This document shows, piece after piece, positions 48,341 to 56,901 of a stretch of 64,000 bases of DNA. A program made the translations under genes and the position numbers. The stretch's first letter is position 1. Every line of letters starts with the position of its first letter. Under the pieces are notes generated by a model. The model made no database searches. It had not been told where the DNA came from and was given only the letters and a program-made list of their open reading frames with translations. The DNA is taken from assembly GCF_003254115.1 (NCBI RefSeq), contig NZ_QKZV01000001.1, positions 152,054 to 216,053 of the forward strand. The letters run 5' to 3'. The DNA comes from Hydrotalea sandarakina (GTDB lineage: Bacteria > Bacteroidota > Bacteroidia > Chitinophagales > Chitinophagaceae).

Positions 48341-49381
48341 ATGAAGTATCAGGTAGGTGATGAAATTATTGTGTTGCATAACCACGAAACAGGAAAAGTG
48401 GTAGAAATTATTAACGATAAAATGGTGTTAATTGAGGTACGCGGTGTACAATTTCCTGCTTATACCGACCAAATTGATTTTCCATACTTCTACCGGTTTA
48501 GTAAACAATTAAACGAAAAAGAGAAAGCGGCACCAAAGCCGGCACCAAAAATGTATGTTGACCAAATTCCAAAAGAAAAACCCAAGCCCAATCAAGCCAA
48601 AGTAGCCAACGGTGTATGGCTTTCTTTATTTCCGGTTTTTTCGTTTGATGAGTTTAACGATGAAATAGTTGATAAATTCAAAATATATCTTTCCAATAGA
48701 ACCAATACCGCTTATGATTTAGAGTACAGCCACAATTTAGGAGGCGAGCGCATATTAGATTTGAAAATTAATTTATTGCCCTTCCACGATTTTTATTTGC
48801 ACGATTTAGATTTTGCAGCGGTAAATGATGCGCCGGCTTTTCATTTCACTTTTCAATTACAAAATCCTCAAAAAAACAAAGCCCCATTTTTTGAGGTAAC
48901 GCACAAAATAAAAGCCAAACAATTATTTTTAAAAGTTGAAGCGTTAAAAGCCAATAATCAACCGGCTATTGAATACTTGTTATTTGATCATTATCCGGAT
49001 GCCTTACCCGAACCTGAGAAAATTGCCTTAACCGGATTGGCTGCTCAGGGTTATAAAGTGTATGAAGCCAAAAAGATAAGGGAAAATTTACCGTCACCAC
49101 GGTCAGAGGTAGATTTGCACATGGAAAAATTATTAGACGATTGGAAAAGCATGAGTAACTATGATATTCTAATGTATCAATTAAAAGAATTTGAAAAATG
49201 GTACGATTTGGCGGTAGCTCACAGGCAACCTTCTTTAATTGTTATTCACGGCGTAGGCAGTGGCAAGTTGCGTGATGAAATTCACGATCTGCTGAAAGGG
49301 CGAAAAGAAGTAAAAACATTCATCAATCAATACCATCCCCGTTATGGGTATGGTGCTACTGAAATATATTTTCAATATTAA
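48341..49381 (+). CDS. DUF2027 and Smr domain protein
   Basis: A 346-residue protein. Residues 1-60 (VGDEIIVLHNHETGKVVEIIND) form a small SH3-like barrel, a DUF2027 middle part spans about 90-235, and residues about 265-346 are an Smr domain with EVDLHMEKL and VIHGVGSGKLRDEIHDLL. Smr domains nick or cut nucleic acids and in some bacteria act on stalled-ribosome mRNA. The Bacteroidota combination is widespread but its job is unsettled. The dienelactone hydrolase follows after 10 bases. Confidence 0.85.
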   Translation: MKYQVGDEIIVLHNHETGKVVEIINDKMVLIEVRGVQFPAYTDQIDFPYFYRFSKQLNEKEKAAPKPAPKMYVDQIPKEKPKPNQAKVANGVWLSLFPVFSFDEFNDEIVDKFKIYLSNRTNTAYDLEYSHNLGGERILDLKINLLPFHDFYLHDLDFAAVNDAPAFHFTFQLQNPQKNKAPFFEVTHKIKAKQLFLKVEALKANNQPAIEYLLFDHYPDALPEPEKIALTGLAAQGYKVYEAKKIRENLPSPRSEVDLHMEKLLDDWKSMSNYDILMYQLKEFEKWYDLAVAHRQPSLIVIHGVGSGKLRDEIHDLLKGRKEVKTFINQYHPRYGYGATEIYFQY

Positions 49382-49391
49382 AAAAATAGTT

Positions 49392-50093
49392 ATGATTACA
49401 GACCATATTATTTTGCCGGTAAGTGATGGAACACAAATGCAAGCATTTATTGCACATGAATCAACTCATCAACCACAGCCTGGTATTTTACTTTTTCAGG
49501 AAGCATTTGGTGTGAATCATCATATTCAAGATGTAGCCCAGCGTTTGGCTAAGGCAGGATATGTGGTTATTGCACCTGAATTGTATCATCGTACTGCGCC
49601 GGCAGGTTTTGCAACCGGTTATGAAGATTTTAGTGTCATAGCGCCACATTTTCAGGCATTAACTGTTGAACAGTTAACCGCAGATATTTTAGCCGCCTAT
49701 CATTGGTTACAAAACCAACAAAATGTTCAAATTAAAAAAATAGCCTCTATGGGTTTTTGTTTGGGTGGAAGAGTGGCTTTATTGGCGAATATGGTGGCAC
49801 CGTTGAGTGCAGGCATTTCCTTTTATGGAGGCGGAATGCAAATGCTTGCTTCGCGTATTGCTGAATTACATGGCCCACAATTATTGTTTTATGGAGGAAA
49901 AGATAAACACATTACGCAAGAACATATTCATGAGGTTGAGCAAGCTTTTATTGCTGCCAAAAAAGATTATGCTAAAGTAGTTTTTTCTTATGCCGACCAT
50001 GGCTTTCATTGCAATGAAAGAAGTAGTTATCATCCTAAAGCGGCAAAAGAAGCCTGGGCTTTAAGTTTAGCCTTCCTTCAAAATAATTTGTAA
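49392..50093 (+). CDS. Dienelactone hydrolase family protein
   Basis: A 233-residue alpha/beta hydrolase. The nucleophile is C123 in GFCLGGRVAL, as in carboxymethylenebutenolidases; the acid is the Asp of YGGKDKHI and the base the His of DHGFHCNE. ATG 49392 (MITDHIILPV) starts after the end of the Smr gene, so a longer overlapping frame is rejected. Probably co-transcribed with it. No aromatic-degradation genes are near, so the natural substrate is unknown. Confidence 0.85.
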   Translation: MITDHIILPVSDGTQMQAFIAHESTHQPQPGILLFQEAFGVNHHIQDVAQRLAKAGYVVIAPELYHRTAPAGFATGYEDFSVIAPHFQALTVEQLTADILAAYHWLQNQQNVQIKKIASMGFCLGGRVALLANMVAPLSAGISFYGGGMQMLASRIAELHGPQLLFYGGKDKHITQEHIHEVEQAFIAAKKDYAKVVFSYADHGFHCNERSSYHPKAAKEAWALSLAFLQNNL

Positions 50094-50101
50094 TACCTTT
50101 A
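50094..50101 (+). promoter_or_regulatory. RNase P RNA -7 box
   Basis: TACCTTTA (7 of 8) ends 7 bases before the predicted RNA 5' end at 50108, agreeing with the box-to-start spacing of this promoter class. Confidence 0.55.
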
Positions 50102-50107
50102 CATTTG

Positions 50108-50454
50108 GCTACAAACCCGCTTTATCGCCTTGTTTGAATAAACAGGGAGGAAAGTCCGGACAGCACAGAGCAACCCACCGGTGAAAAGCCGGCCACCATT
50201 TGGTGAGAGAAAGTGCCACAGAAAATAACTGTCATGCTGAATGTATGATGAGGGTGAAAACGTGAGGTAAGAGCTCACGGCTGTTATTGGTAACAATAGC
50301 TGCGGGTAAACCTTGGGTGCTGCAATGCCACGTATAGAGCCGTTTTAAGAGCTGCTCGTTCAAGGCTCAGGGTAGGCAGCAACAGGTAAACAGTAATGTT
50401 TATCGCAGATAAATGATAAAGTAGAAACAGAATCCGGCTTATGAGGTTTGTAGC
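50108..50454 (+). ncRNA. rnpB: RNase P RNA (class A)
   Basis: The catalytic RNA of tRNA 5' processing. The universal GAGGAAAGTCCGGAC block is at 50147-50161, the partner ACAGAATCCGGCTTA at 50427-50441, and the P1 stem is GCTACAAACC (50108-50117)/GGTTTGTAGC (50445-50454). A T run follows P1 directly, so P1 plus T run ends transcription. About 347 nt. Small frames inside it are not genes. Confidence 0.95.
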
Positions 50455-50461
50455 TTTTTTA
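50455..50461 (+). terminator. Terminator of RNase P RNA
   Basis: T run directly after the 3' arm of the P1 stem; it overlaps the end of the convergent lipoprotein gene. Confidence 0.6.
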
Positions 50462-50959
50462 TTGTTTGGGTACAGTAAATAATTGATTGCTGAATGGTGG
50501 AGTAGTGGGTATTACAACATCATTAAAATTATAATTAACTGCCCTGTGGCAACTGTTACAAGTTTGCGTTAAAAACACAAATGCATTTTTAAATGCAGGA
50601 ACATTTTGCGCAGCAATGGTTTTATTTAAACTGTCAATGGCCGGTTGCAGCATTACAACTTTTTTCGATTCAGGCCTGTCTGTGCAATACATTTGTATAT
50701 CATCTAAGGCTTCCATAATTTCATGAATTTCAAAATCAGCCAACTTCCAATTGCTATTAATGCCTGCAAACCATAGCTTGGCATGGTGTACTTGTATGCC
50801 TGACATAAATTCACCCAAACCGGGTTTGTAACTATTGTTCACTTGTTTTTGTAAACTATCAACCTTTGCTTCTAAAGCCTTTGTGTTTGATTGGTTTTGC
50901 GAACAAGCACCCAATGTAACAACTGCTATAAATAAAATTGCTACTATAATTTTTTGCAT
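50459..50959 (-). CDS. Lipoprotein with one CxxCH haem motif (cytochrome c'-like helical bundle)
   Basis: A 166-residue lipoprotein: signal with lipobox TLGAC (Cys19). After a short coiled segment (KALEAKVDSLQKQVN) the protein is helical, with HHAKLWFAGINSNWKLADFEIHEIMEALDDI, and carries a single CNSCH (134-138) followed by RAVNYNF. One C-terminal CxxCH on a helical bundle is the layout of class II cytochromes (c'), so covalent haem is likely. No catalytic partner is nearby; it may buffer electrons or bind gas at the membrane. Family not recognised with certainty. Confidence 0.7.
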   Translation of the reverse strand: MQKIIVAILFIAVVTLGACSQNQSNTKALEAKVDSLQKQVNNSYKPGLGEFMSGIQVHHAKLWFAGINSNWKLADFEIHEIMEALDDIQMYCTDRPESKKVVMLQPAIDSLNKTIAAQNVPAFKNAFVFLTQTCNSCHRAVNYNFNDVVIPTTPPFSNQLFTVPKQ

Positions 50960-51161
50960 ATACTAAGTTTTAATCAGTTAGAAAATGCTGCTTCATTTCT
51001 CATTACCAAAACGGGGAAGTAAATAGCCAATAATAAAACTAATGAATTGTGCAGATGATAGCCTATTAAAAATACATAAAACCGTAAAATTATTTATTTT
51101 GTTTATACATTCATATGGGCTGCATATTCGCTTACGTGTAACATGCAATAGCGCATTTCCC

Positions 51162-51169
51162 TATTTTTG
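51162..51169 (+). promoter_or_regulatory. prfB -7 box, predicted leaderless
   Basis: TATTTTTG (full TAnnTTTG match) ends 7 bases before the ATG at 51177, so the mRNA should start on or beside the start codon. Best -33 candidate is GTG at 51136, weak. Confidence 0.55.
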
Positions 51170-51176
51170 TAACCAT

Positions 51177-52266
51177 ATGACACAGGAACAATTAAAAGCT
51201 ATGAGGGACCGTGTTTTGGTTCTGAGGAGGTTTCTTTGACGTTGATAACCGTTTACAAAAATTAGAAACCGATAAACAATTATCCTTATCGCCCGGCTTT
51301 TGGGATGATAACCAGCGGGCAACCGCCATCATGAAAACCATTAAAATTCATGAATACTGGTTGAATTTATTTCAACAGGTGAATACTGCTGTTGAAGATT
51401 TTGCCGTTTTATTTGAGTTTTGGAAAGCCGGTGATGCTACTGAAGAAGAAACTAAAGCAGCCTACGAACAGGCACTTAAAATAATTGAGGATGCCGAATT
51501 TAAAAGTACCCTCAATAAGCCGGAAGATGAATTGCCTGCATTAATGCAAATAAATCCCGGTGCCGGTGGTACTGAAAGTCAGGATTGGGCTGAAATGCTC
51601 ATGCGCATGTACATCATGTATGGTGAAAAACAAGGGTGGAAGGTAACGGAGGTGGATTTGCAACCTGGTGACGCAGCAGGTATAAAAAGTGTAACCTTGC
51701 AATTTGATGGCCCATTTGCGTATGGTTTTTTAAAAGCTGAGAGTGGCGTGCATCGATTGGTACGTATTTCGCCTTTTGATAGTAATGCCAGAAGGCATAC
51801 CTCTTTTGCTTCGGTATTTGTATATCCTTTAATTGATGATTCTATTGAAATTAATGTGAATCCTGCCGATATTGAATGGGAATTTTATCGAAGCGGTGGT
51901 AAGGGGGGGCAAAATGTAAATAAAGTGGAAACGGCTGTTCGCTTAAAACATATTCCTTCGGGAATTATTGTGGAGTGTCAACAAGCCCGTACACAAGGCG
52001 AAAATCGTGAAATGGCCATGAAAATGCTGAAAAGTAGGTTGTATGAAGAAGAATTACGCAAACGCCAGGAAGCCATTAATGCAACTAATGCAACAAAAAA
52101 GAAAATTGAGTGGGGAAGTCAAATAAGAAGTTATGTTTTTCATCCCTATAAAATGATAAAAGACCACCGCACTAATTTTGAAGTGGGTAATGTTGGCCCG
52201 GTTATGGATGGGGAATTAGACGGATTTATTAAAGCTTATTTAATGTTAGCCAAAGAAGAAGCTTAA
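51177..52266 (+). CDS. prfB: Peptide chain release factor 2, with programmed +1 frameshift
   Basis: Releases peptides at UGA and UAA. Codons 1-20 run from ATG 51177 to an in-frame TGA at 51237-51239; a +1 shift at CTT-TGA-C (51234-51240) continues in the frame of GACGTTGATAAC, giving about 362 residues: 51177..51236 joined to 51238..52266. The stimulating AGGAGG is at 51225-51230, 3 bases before CTT, as in E. coli. RF2 features are SPF (198-200, stop reading) and GGQ (243-245, catalysis). Low RF2 lets the ribosome pause at UGA and shift, so the gene controls itself. A conventional gene call would split it or start it at the inner ATG 51331. Confidence 0.96.
51225..51240 (+). promoter_or_regulatory. 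prfB programmed frameshift signal
   Basis: AGGAGG, TTT, CTT, TGA, C: internal anti-SD binding site, slippery Leu codon, UGA with the poor-context C after it. Confidence 0.95.
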
Positions 52267-52352
52267 CTTTATTACCTGTTTGGTATAATACCCTCGCTTG
52301 TGTTTCATAACTACATCATGCTCAATTGCATGCTATTGTTGTAACAAATAAA

Positions 52353-54575
52353 ATGAAACATATGAAAAGGTTATTGCTTTATCTGTTGCTGGTTAGTACC
52401 ATTTCGGTAGCAAGTGTTGCACAAACCCCTGTTAGTTCTAATATCAGTGCTGCTAATGCATTGGCAAAAAGGGTAGTGCCTAACTATGCCCCGCATATTC
52501 ACTTTCAGGAAATTCCCAATTGTTCTACCGACAGTTTTTTTATTTATTGGCAAGATAATAGTTTATATATCAAGGGTAATAATGTCAATGCAATGGCCGT
52601 TGGCCTGAATTATTATTTAAAAAATAGTTGTTGGGCAAATGTTTCCTGGTATAGAAACGAAGGAGTGAAAGTGCCTGAAAAAATGCCGGTATTACAACAA
52701 TCCATAGGTTTAAAAGCGCGTTGTAATGAACGATTCTTTTTAAATTACTGCACTTTTGGTTATACTATGCCTTGGTGGGATTGGAACGATTGGCAGTGGT
52801 TTATAGATTGGATGGCTTTAAATGGTATTAATATGCCTTTAGCCATTACCGGCCAGGAAGCCATATGGTATAATGTTTGGAAAAAATTTGGGCTGAATGA
52901 TGAGCAGATTCGAAGCTTTTTTACCGGGCCTGCTTATTTGCCCTGGCATAGAATGGCAAATATTGATCGATGGGAAGGTCCATTACCCATGCACTGGATG
53001 AATACTCAACTTGCACTACAGAAAAAAATTGTAGCACGAGAAAAAGAATTGGGCATGAAACCCATTTTGCCTGCATTTGCAGGGCATGTTCCCCAGGCAC
53101 TTACAAAATTATTTCCTAAAGCTAAAATTCATTCTTTGGGTGAATGGGGCGATTTTAGTGAACAATATCAAAGTTATTTTTTAGACCCTTTTGATTCCTT
53201 ATTTAAACCCATTCAAAAAGCCTATTTAGCCGAACAAACCCGCTTATTAGGTACTAGCCATATTTATGGTGCCGATCCTTTCAATGAAGTAACACCGCCC
53301 AGTTGGGAACCCCAATACTTGGCATCGGTAGCCAATACCATTTACAAATCAATGCTTCAAACCGATTCCAAAGCCGAATGGTTGCAAATGAGTTGGATTT
53401 TTTATTACAATAGAAAACAATGGACCGATGAACGCATTAAAGCATTTTTAACGGCTGTACCTCAAGGAAAAATGACGTTGCTAGATTATTATTGCGACAA
53501 TACTGAGATTTGGAAATTTACCGATGCTTTTTATGGTCAGCCTTATATATGGTGCTACTTGGGTAATTTCGGAGGCAATACCATGATGCAGGGTAATTTG
53601 AAAGAAGTGGAAGAACGCATGGAAAACACTTTCCAAAAAGGTGGCGAAAATATGAAAGGAGTTGGTGCAACTTTAGAAGGATTTGGTGTAAATCCCATTA
53701 TGTATGAATATGTATTAAACAAAGCTTGGAGCAATGGCCCTGTTAATGTACAAAATTGGGTAAATAATTGGGCTAAAACCCGCTACGGCCAACCCAATGC
53801 CGATGTTGAAAAGGCATGGAATATTTTGTTGCAAACTGCTTATGCAGAACGTGCCGGTTTGGGACGTGCAACTTTAACCAATGCTCGCCCGGCATTAACC
53901 GGACACAATACCTGGACTACAAACCCAGTAATTAATTACAGTAACAAAGATTTGCTGCAGGCATGGAATTTACTATTACAGGCCCCTGTAAATAATCAAA
54001 CACCTGCCGTTTATTTATATGATGTTGTGAATACCGGAAGACAGGTTTTAGGTAATTATTTTGCAGTACTACGCGATAAATTTACAGCAGCGTATGAACA
54101 ACACAATGCCGTTGCCGTTCATGAATATGGTCAACAGATGTTGCAGTTGTTAAGCGATTTGGATACATTACTTGCTACCAATCAAAATTTTTTATTAGGT
54201 AGTTGGATTGCCGATGCAGAAAAAATGGCCGCTTCACCCAATGAAAAGCAATATTATGCGGAAGATGCCAAACGCATTTTAACTGTTTGGGGGCAGCCGG
54301 GTAAACATTTAACAGATTATGCCAATAGGGCATGGGCAGGTTTAATGCAAACGTATTACCGTCAAAGATGGAAGTTATTTGTAGAAAATATTGAAAAAAG
54401 CATGCAGCAGAATCAGGCTTTTAATCAAGAGGCATTTAATCAAACCCTTACCCGGTTCGAGGAAAATTGGGTAAAAAGCAACCAAAAGTTCAATGACAAA
54501 CCCATGGGTAACACTATCGAAATAAGCAAACAGCTATATGCAAAATATGCGCCCATGATTTTATCAGAAAAATAA
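52353..54575 (+). CDS. Alpha-N-acetylglucosaminidase, glycoside hydrolase family 89
   Basis: About 740 residues, exported (signal peptide about 1-24, ending SVAQT). Removes terminal alpha-linked GlcNAc. The catalytic pair fits human NAGLU: acid/base E312 in YGADPFNEVTPPSWEP and nucleophile E442 in ATLEGFGVNP; both are offset by 4 from the human positions 316 and 446. TGQEAIWYNVW and the Trp-rich MPWWDWNDWQWF are further family blocks. Starts at 52353 and 52362 (MKHMKR and MKRLL) are both possible; 52326 is unlikely. It stands alone, without other glycosidases. Confidence 0.93.
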   Translation: MKHMKRLLLYLLLVSTISVASVAQTPVSSNISAANALAKRVVPNYAPHIHFQEIPNCSTDSFFIYWQDNSLYIKGNNVNAMAVGLNYYLKNSCWANVSWYRNEGVKVPEKMPVLQQSIGLKARCNERFFLNYCTFGYTMPWWDWNDWQWFIDWMALNGINMPLAITGQEAIWYNVWKKFGLNDEQIRSFFTGPAYLPWHRMANIDRWEGPLPMHWMNTQLALQKKIVAREKELGMKPILPAFAGHVPQALTKLFPKAKIHSLGEWGDFSEQYQSYFLDPFDSLFKPIQKAYLAEQTRLLGTSHIYGADPFNEVTPPSWEPQYLASVANTIYKSMLQTDSKAEWLQMSWIFYYNRKQWTDERIKAFLTAVPQGKMTLLDYYCDNTEIWKFTDAFYGQPYIWCYLGNFGGNTMMQGNLKEVEERMENTFQKGGENMKGVGATLEGFGVNPIMYEYVLNKAWSNGPVNVQNWVNNWAKTRYGQPNADVEKAWNILLQTAYAERAGLGRATLTNARPALTGHNTWTTNPVINYSNKDLLQAWNLLLQAPVNNQTPAVYLYDVVNTGRQVLGNYFAVLRDKFTAAYEQHNAVAVHEYGQQMLQLLSDLDTLLATNQNFLLGSWIADAEKMAASPNEKQYYAEDAKRILTVWGQPGKHLTDYANRAWAGLMQTYYRQRWKLFVENIEKSMQQNQAFNQEAFNQTLTRFEENWVKSNQKFNDKPMGNTIEISKQLYAKYAPMILSEK

Positions 54576-54578
54576 TTT

Positions 54579-54609
54579 TTGTTGTTTTCAAAATTCTTTA
54601 TCATCTTCG
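54579..54609 (+). promoter_or_regulatory. Putative trp operon promoter
   Basis: TTG (54579-54581), 20 bases, CATCTTCG (54602-54609; A, TT and G of TAnnTTTG kept). Transcription would begin about 54616, just before the leader-peptide ATG. Weak match; placed mainly by context. Confidence 0.35.
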
Positions 54610-54616
54610 CAACGCA

Positions 54617-54676
54617 ATGAAAAAAATAATGAATAACATATGGTGGTGGCATACTAATCTCTATCGGGGATGGTAA
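54617..54676 (+). CDS. trpL: trp leader peptide
   Basis: A 19-codon frame, MKKIMNNIWWWHTNLYRGW, ending TAA at 54674-54676, with three consecutive Trp codons (54641-54649) and a fourth as the last sense codon. It lies 109 bases before trpE and is followed by an antiterminator/terminator pair, the arrangement of ribosome-mediated trp attenuation. Too short for usual gene callers. Confidence 0.9.
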   Translation: MKKIMNNIWWWHTNLYRGW

Positions 54677-54740
54677 TGCCATGCACATAGCATTATATAT
54701 TTACGAGCCCCGACAGAAATGTTGGGGCTTTTTATTTTAA
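54664..54740 (+). promoter_or_regulatory. trp attenuator (antiterminator and terminator)
   Basis: Terminator: 10-bp stem AGCCCCGACA (54706-54715)/TGTTGGGGCT (54720-54729) with one G-T pair, loop GAAA, then TTTTATTTT. Antiterminator: TCGGGG (54664-54669) pairs CCCCGA (54708-54713), enclosing TAATGC (54674-54679)/GCATTA (54690-54695). The two share CCCCGA, so they exclude each other. A ribosome stalled on the Trp codons leaves 54664 onward free and the operon is read; one reaching the stop covers TCGGGG and the terminator forms. Confidence 0.88.
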
Positions 54741-54784
54741 CATTCGAACAAAAAATATTGAACAGGCAAAACAGTTATTTAGTT

Positions 54785-56203
54785 ATGAAAAAAATAGGAA
54801 TAACCACCACTGTTAAACAAATGCTCGCCGATGTATATACCCCGGTGGGTATTTATTTGCGTATTCGCGATAAGTTCAGAGATACCATTTTGTTAGAGAG
54901 TACAGACCACCATGTAGCTGAAAACAGTTTTAGTTTTATTTGTATTAATGCAATTGCAGGTATTGAAATCTCATCCAATCAGCAAATTGAATTTAAGCTA
55001 CCCAATGAGCAGCCTGAAAAAATGAATATTACCCAACAAACATCCATACCCGATGTTGTTTGGAATTTTATGCAGCGTTTTGAAGTTACACCTGCCGAAA
55101 ATAAAGTAATAAAAAGTGCGCAGGGCTTTTATGGATATACTGCCTATGATGCCATTCCTTTTTTCGATACCATTCAATTTCAAAAAAATGCAACTACCCG
55201 GCCCGTCATACCATTAATGCGGTATCGCTTGTATCAGTACATCATCATTATTAATCATTTTAATGATGAATTGTATTTGTGTGAAAATAAAATAGCAGGG
55301 CTTGAATCAGAACTGGAACGAATAGAAAGTTTATTATTGAGCAAAGATGTACCGGTATTTCCCTTTGCAACTACGGGTAATGAAACCTCTAATATTGCTG
55401 ATGCACAATATATTCAAATGGTGCAGTCGGGTATACAGCATTGTAAGCGGGGCGATGTGTTTCAAATCGTATTAAGCAGAAGATTCCAACAAAGTTTTAT
55501 TGGCGATGAATTTAATGTGTACAGAGCCTTGCGTAGTATTAATCCATCGCCTTACCTGTTTTATTTTGATTACGGCGATTATAAACTAATGGGTTCATCG
55601 CCCGAGGCGCAACTTAAAATAAAAGATGGTAAAGCCATTGTACACCCCATAGCAGGAACTTTTAAACGTACCGGCAATGATGCTTTAGATGCCAAGGCTG
55701 CAGAGCAATTGTTGTTAGATGCAAAAGAAAATGCAGAACATGTTATGTTGGTTGATTTGGCAAGAAACGATTTAAGCAGAATTTGTACGGAAGTAACGGT
55801 AAGCCATTTCCGTGAAATTCATTATTATAGTCATGTTATACATTTAGTAAGCGAAGTAATCGGGAATGTACCCGCTAATACCAATCCATTTTCTTTACTA
55901 GCCAAAACTTTTCCGGCCGGAACATTAAGTGGTGCGCCTAAATTTAAGGCCATGCAGTTAATTGATGAATTGGAAACAACACCCCGCAGTTATTACGGTG
56001 GAACGCTTGGCTTCATTGGTTTTGATGGTAGTTGCAATCATGCTATTATGATACGAACTTTTTTAAGCAGAAGCAATACACTTTATTATCAAGCCGGTGC
56101 AGGGGTAGTGGCAGCAAGTGTTCCTGAAAGTGAATTGCAGGAAGTAAATAATAAACTTGGAGCACTGAAAAAAGCGGTGCAGTATGCAACAACCATTCAA
56201 TAA
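54785..56203 (+). CDS. trpE: Anthranilate synthase component I
   Basis: Makes anthranilate from chorismate with ammonia delivered by TrpG. The Trp feedback motif LLES is at residues 36-39, so inhibition by tryptophan is likely. The chorismate-binding half has GSSPEAQL, PIAGTFKRTG, HVMLVDLARNDL, KTFPAGTLSGAPK and the C-terminal AGAGVVAASVPESE. 472 residues from ATG 54785; the open frame back to 54719 reads through the terminator hairpin and is rejected. First gene of the operon. Confidence 0.96.
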   Translation: MKKIGITTTVKQMLADVYTPVGIYLRIRDKFRDTILLESTDHHVAENSFSFICINAIAGIEISSNQQIEFKLPNEQPEKMNITQQTSIPDVVWNFMQRFEVTPAENKVIKSAQGFYGYTAYDAIPFFDTIQFQKNATTRPVIPLMRYRLYQYIIIINHFNDELYLCENKIAGLESELERIESLLLSKDVPVFPFATTGNETSNIADAQYIQMVQSGIQHCKRGDVFQIVLSRRFQQSFIGDEFNVYRALRSINPSPYLFYFDYGDYKLMGSSPEAQLKIKDGKAIVHPIAGTFKRTGNDALDAKAAEQLLLDAKENAEHVMLVDLARNDLSRICTEVTVSHFREIHYYSHVIHLVSEVIGNVPANTNPFSLLAKTFPAGTLSGAPKFKAMQLIDELETTPRSYYGGTLGFIGFDGSCNHAIMIRTFLSRSNTLYYQAGAGVVAASVPESELQEVNNKLGALKKAVQYATTIQ

Positions 56204-56253
56204 AATAAAACATCAGCTATTTATTTAGGCAAACAACAAAACGTATTTCTTGT

Positions 56254-56865
56254 ATGGCAAATAAAAATGAACCGGTAAAATTATTAGTGTTCGACAATTA
56301 TGATTCATTTACGTATAACCTGGTGCACATGGTTTCCTTTTTATTACAGCAGCCCGTTACCGTTTATCGTAATGATGAAATTAGTATAGAAGCAATTAAT
56401 GCTTTTGATAAAATAATTTTATCACCGGGCCCGGGTATTCCTGAAGAAGCCGGCTTATTGTTGCCACTGATTCGGCAATATGCATCTACAAAATCAATAC
56501 TCGGTGTTTGTTTGGGGCATCAAGCTATTGGTGAGGCCTTTGGCGCAAAACTTACCAACTTATCTAAAGTGTTTCATGGTGTTGCTACTGAAATTCATAT
56601 TAACCAAAAAGTAAAAGCAAAAGCCAATAGTTGGTTTAATAATTTGCCAACAACTATTGAAGTAGGGCGTTATCATAGTTGGATAATTAATAAAGACACT
56701 TTACCTAAGGAATTAGAAGTAACAGCCGTGGATGAAGCAGGTAATATTATGGCGGTTCAACATACAACCTATGATGTTCAGGGTGTGCAGTTTCATCCGG
56801 AAAGCATTTTAACGCCTTTGGGCGAAGAGATGTTGCGGAACTGGTTATTTCCCGGCAAACAATAA
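56254..56865 (+). CDS. trpG: Anthranilate synthase component II (glutamine amidotransferase)
   Basis: Class I amidotransferase supplying ammonia to TrpE. Nucleophile Cys in GVCLGHQAIG, His and Glu in GVQFHPES; the opening LLVFDNYDSFTYNLVH is typical. 203 residues. It could also serve aminodeoxychorismate synthase, as trpG does in several bacteria. 50 bases after trpE. Confidence 0.95.
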   Translation: MANKNEPVKLLVFDNYDSFTYNLVHMVSFLLQQPVTVYRNDEISIEAINAFDKIILSPGPGIPEEAGLLLPLIRQYASTKSILGVCLGHQAIGEAFGAKLTNLSKVFHGVATEIHINQKVKAKANSWFNNLPTTIEVGRYHSWIINKDTLPKELEVTAVDEAGNIMAVQHTTYDVQGVQFHPESILTPLGEEMLRNWLFPGKQ

Positions 56866-56901
56866 CATAAATTATTGATCAATTTTTTGAATGATAAACG
56901 T

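Noticed and set aside
50099..50296. Minus-strand frame inside RNase P RNA
   Set aside because: Lies within a conserved structural RNA and has no protein-like features.
51042..51239. A separate 65-residue gene upstream of prfB
   Set aside because: Its last 20 codons are the real N-terminus of RF2 before the frameshift; the rest is promoter region.
54719..54784. Upstream extension of trpE
   Set aside because: It would translate the terminator stem; ATG 54785 gives the normal N-terminus.
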